A stretch of 64,000 nucleotides of DNA from Bacteroides fragilis (GTDB lineage: Bacteria; Bacteroidota; Bacteroidia; Bacteroidales; Bacteroidaceae): positions 2,728,001 to 2,792,000 of the forward strand of contig NZ_CP018937.1 of the NCBI RefSeq assembly GCF_002849695.1. Reading direction: 5' to 3'. The notes beneath the pieces were generated by a model. It saw nothing but the letters and a program-made list of their open reading frames with translations, made no database searches and was not told the origin of the DNA. A program made the position numbers and the translations under genes. The number at the start of each line of letters is the position of its first letter. Within the stretch, counting starts at the first letter, position 1. Below are positions 62,626-64,000 of this stretch, piece after piece.

Positions 62626-63915
62626 CTATGCCGCTTCCATCCGCTGGCGGATAAGGTTCACGTTGCTGTTCACAAGGTTTACAATGCGGTCGTGGTACTC
62701 GGTATTGGAATTGTGCAAGCCACGACTTTGCACCACCTCCAATGTCTTCAAGGAAACCTCCACCGTTTCTATGCGCTTGCCGTCAATGGTGGCGGATAGG
62801 ATAAGGGAGTTCTTTTCAAGGAAATAGGAGTTGGAAAACACGCAATGGTGCAGTTCCGTCCCTTCCGCTGCAAACTCCGCCACGCTCTCCAACACACGCA
62901 CCTGCAAAGTGCCGTCCGTAAAGGCAATGCCGAAGAATATGCCTTTGAGTTTGCGGTATGCCTTCTCGTGTTTCTTCGCTTGGCGGATGCGTTCCTCCAA
63001 CTTCTTGCGCTCTATCTCCTTGTTGCGCTTGTGCATAAGTCTGTCGTGTTCGGCTTTGAGGTCGGAGGGACAGACGTACTTCGGGCTGTTCGTGTCCTTG
63101 CCGAAATGACGCAGGAGGTCTATGGTGTCACGCCACATGGAGCCGTCCGAAATGGTGTAACCGTTACGGATACATATCTTTATGGATGCCCAATACCTCT
63201 CTATGTCAAAGGAACTGCGGATGTAGTGGCGCAACATGGGATATTGCCCTGCCTTCAACAGCGTTTCGGCTCGGCTGTCGGAAAGGATAGCCGTGAAAAG
63301 GTCGTAAGGCAGTATGTTGTGGTATTCGCCATTGAAGCCGTTGCGTTTCAGTTCGGGTATGAAACGCTGTCGGGGATAGGTGCAGACGGGGTTTATATCG
63401 TATGCACGGAGTTTGTTGTTCTTGCGTACCTCCATGTCGCTGTATTCCGCCCATAGGTCGTAGTAAAGTATGGACATTCCTCGCAGTCGGGCGACAGTGA
63501 CGGTTGTGCCTTTGGGCGAAATCCACCTTTGCACCACTTCATAAATGGAATACCCGGCTGCCTGCCCTGCCTTGTATCGGGATTTGACGAAGAAGAAGCG
63601 TATCACTTGGTACTGCTTGCAGGTGGTGATGATGCAGAAATACTCGTTCTCGTTGAAAACCCTCTTTCGGGTGCGCAACGCTTCCAGCTCCATTCCGCAA
63701 TGTGGGCAGGTGCATCCGCAAACGGTGTCCGCAAGGTCGTGTTCACTTTTCCATGAATGTCCGCACTCGGTGCAGATGTTCGTGCCGTCCGCCCTCTTGA
63801 TGGCGTAATGCTTGAAGCAATGACGGAAAGCGTATGCCCTCTGTGTGGCGGTCAATTTGGGCAGTCGCTCGCTTAATCGTGCGACTTCCTGCTGTATGGG
63901 TGTTCTCGGTTTCAT
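62626..63915 (-). CDS. PcfJ-like protein
   Basis: 429 aa. An N-terminal zinc-ribbon-like pair of motifs (CTECGHSW and CGCTCPHCGME, about 48-76) and a C-terminal PcfJ region with ELHHCVFSNSYFLEKNSLIL. PcfJ-domain proteins are widespread accessory genes of conjugative elements; function unknown. Start ATG at 63915 lies 2 bp after the PcfK-like stop, so the pair is co-translated. Confidence 0.85.
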   Translation of the reverse strand: MKPRTPIQQEVARLSERLPKLTATQRAYAFRHCFKHYAIKRADGTNICTECGHSWKSEHDLADTVCGCTCPHCGMELEALRTRKRVFNENEYFCIITTCKQYQVIRFFFVKSRYKAGQAAGYSIYEVVQRWISPKGTTVTVARLRGMSILYYDLWAEYSDMEVRKNNKLRAYDINPVCTYPRQRFIPELKRNGFNGEYHNILPYDLFTAILSDSRAETLLKAGQYPMLRHYIRSSFDIERYWASIKICIRNGYTISDGSMWRDTIDLLRHFGKDTNSPKYVCPSDLKAEHDRLMHKRNKEIERKKLEERIRQAKKHEKAYRKLKGIFFGIAFTDGTLQVRVLESVAEFAAEGTELHHCVFSNSYFLEKNSLILSATIDGKRIETVEVSLKTLEVVQSRGLHNSNTEYHDRIVNLVNSNVNLIRQRMEAA

Positions 63916-63917
63916 AA

Positions 63918-64000
63918 TCAGAAATTGAATAGGTTGGGTTGTTGTACTTCTTGTGCGGTCGCTTTGGTGGCGGTTCTCGGCTTGCTGCGGTTCTGCAACT
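63918..64000 (-). CDS. PcfK-like protein, C-terminal end (partial)
   Basis: The last 27 codons are visible, ending QEVQQPNLFNF with stop at 63918-63920. PcfK-like proteins end this way and precede PcfJ. The rest lies beyond the window. Confidence 0.65.
   Translation of the reverse strand, partial: LQNRSKPRTATKATAQEVQQPNLFNF

Larger units (their letters stand above)
15515..64000. mobile_element. CTnDOT/CTnERL-family conjugative transposon (right end beyond window)
   Basis: Defined by an IntDOT-like integrase, xis2c-xis2d-orf3-exc, tetQ-rteA-rteB, rteC, mobABC and traA-traQ in the order known for CTnDOT. Core genes are GC-rich relative to the capsule locus; tetQ, the erm cassette and the intron are AT-richer islands within it. 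The left limit is tentative (see the attL candidate). The window holds about 48.5 kb of it. Confidence 0.93.

Overview
The window comes from a Bacteroides-type gut bacterium, probably of the B. fragilis group. Supporting signs are TTTG / TAnnTTTG promoters, UpxY/UpxZ capsule regulators, an invertible promoter whose inverted repeats contain AGACGTTCGT (fits the ARACGTWCGT consensus recalled for the Mpi-inverted capsule promoters of B. fragilis), and a complete regulatory, mobilisation and transfer core of a CTnDOT/CTnERL-family conjugative transposon. Assignments rest on reading motifs and gene order; no database search was possible.

Region 1 (1-12,480, minus strand, AT-rich) is a capsular polysaccharide operon. 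From promoter to window edge it reads UpxY antiterminator, UpxZ, Wzx flippase, GT4, GT2, UDP-GlcNAc 2-epimerase, GT4, EpsG/Wzy-like polymerase, a lipoprotein resembling PL8 polysaccharide lyases, GT2, and a UDP-HexNAc 6-dehydrogenase cut by the edge. The epimerase and dehydrogenase together predict a HexNAc-uronic acid in the repeat unit. The operon's promoter lies on an invertible segment (12,086-12,318); in this sequence it points away from the operon, so the capsule is predicted OFF.

Region 2 (12,481-15,494) is chromosomal: a small frameshifted gene, an SH3-barrel-like protein, a DUF4373-type gene split near a pentanucleotide repeat, and a flavodoxin/4Fe-4S protein (minus strand).

Region 3 (about 15,515 to beyond the right edge) is the conjugative transposon, with higher GC in its core. 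It carries the IntDOT-like integrase (411 aa, with the known R247/S259/K287/R348/Y381 pattern), orf2, two small HTH genes, the excision operon (xis2c, xis2d, orf3, exc), a DUF1896 gene, a 1,940-residue methylase-helicase, then tetQ-rteA-rteB, a RibD-C/DHFR-like gene, rteC, mobA-B-C, traA-traQ, a lysozyme, and a minus-strand cluster of small accessory genes with PcfJ/PcfK-like proteins. Tetracycline is expected to relieve attenuation of tetQ-rteA-rteB; RteB then activates rteC, RteC activates the xis operon, and excision and transfer follow (established for CTnDOT, inferred here).

Three insertions stand out. (i) An erm gene clearly related to, but divergent from, ermF has its own promoter, a 12-codon leader peptide and attenuator-like hairpins. 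It is bounded by 16-bp imperfect terminal inverted repeats with no transposase and interrupts an AlbA_2/ATP-binding gene between rteC and the mob genes. (ii) A sense-strand group II intron (2,488 bp) sits inside traN; its removal would restore a 328-residue TraN. (iii) A 105-bp MITE-like element lies upstream of tetQ. traO carries a one-base frameshift in a G run. An unusually structured stretch with its own terminator lies between rteB and the DHFR-like gene.
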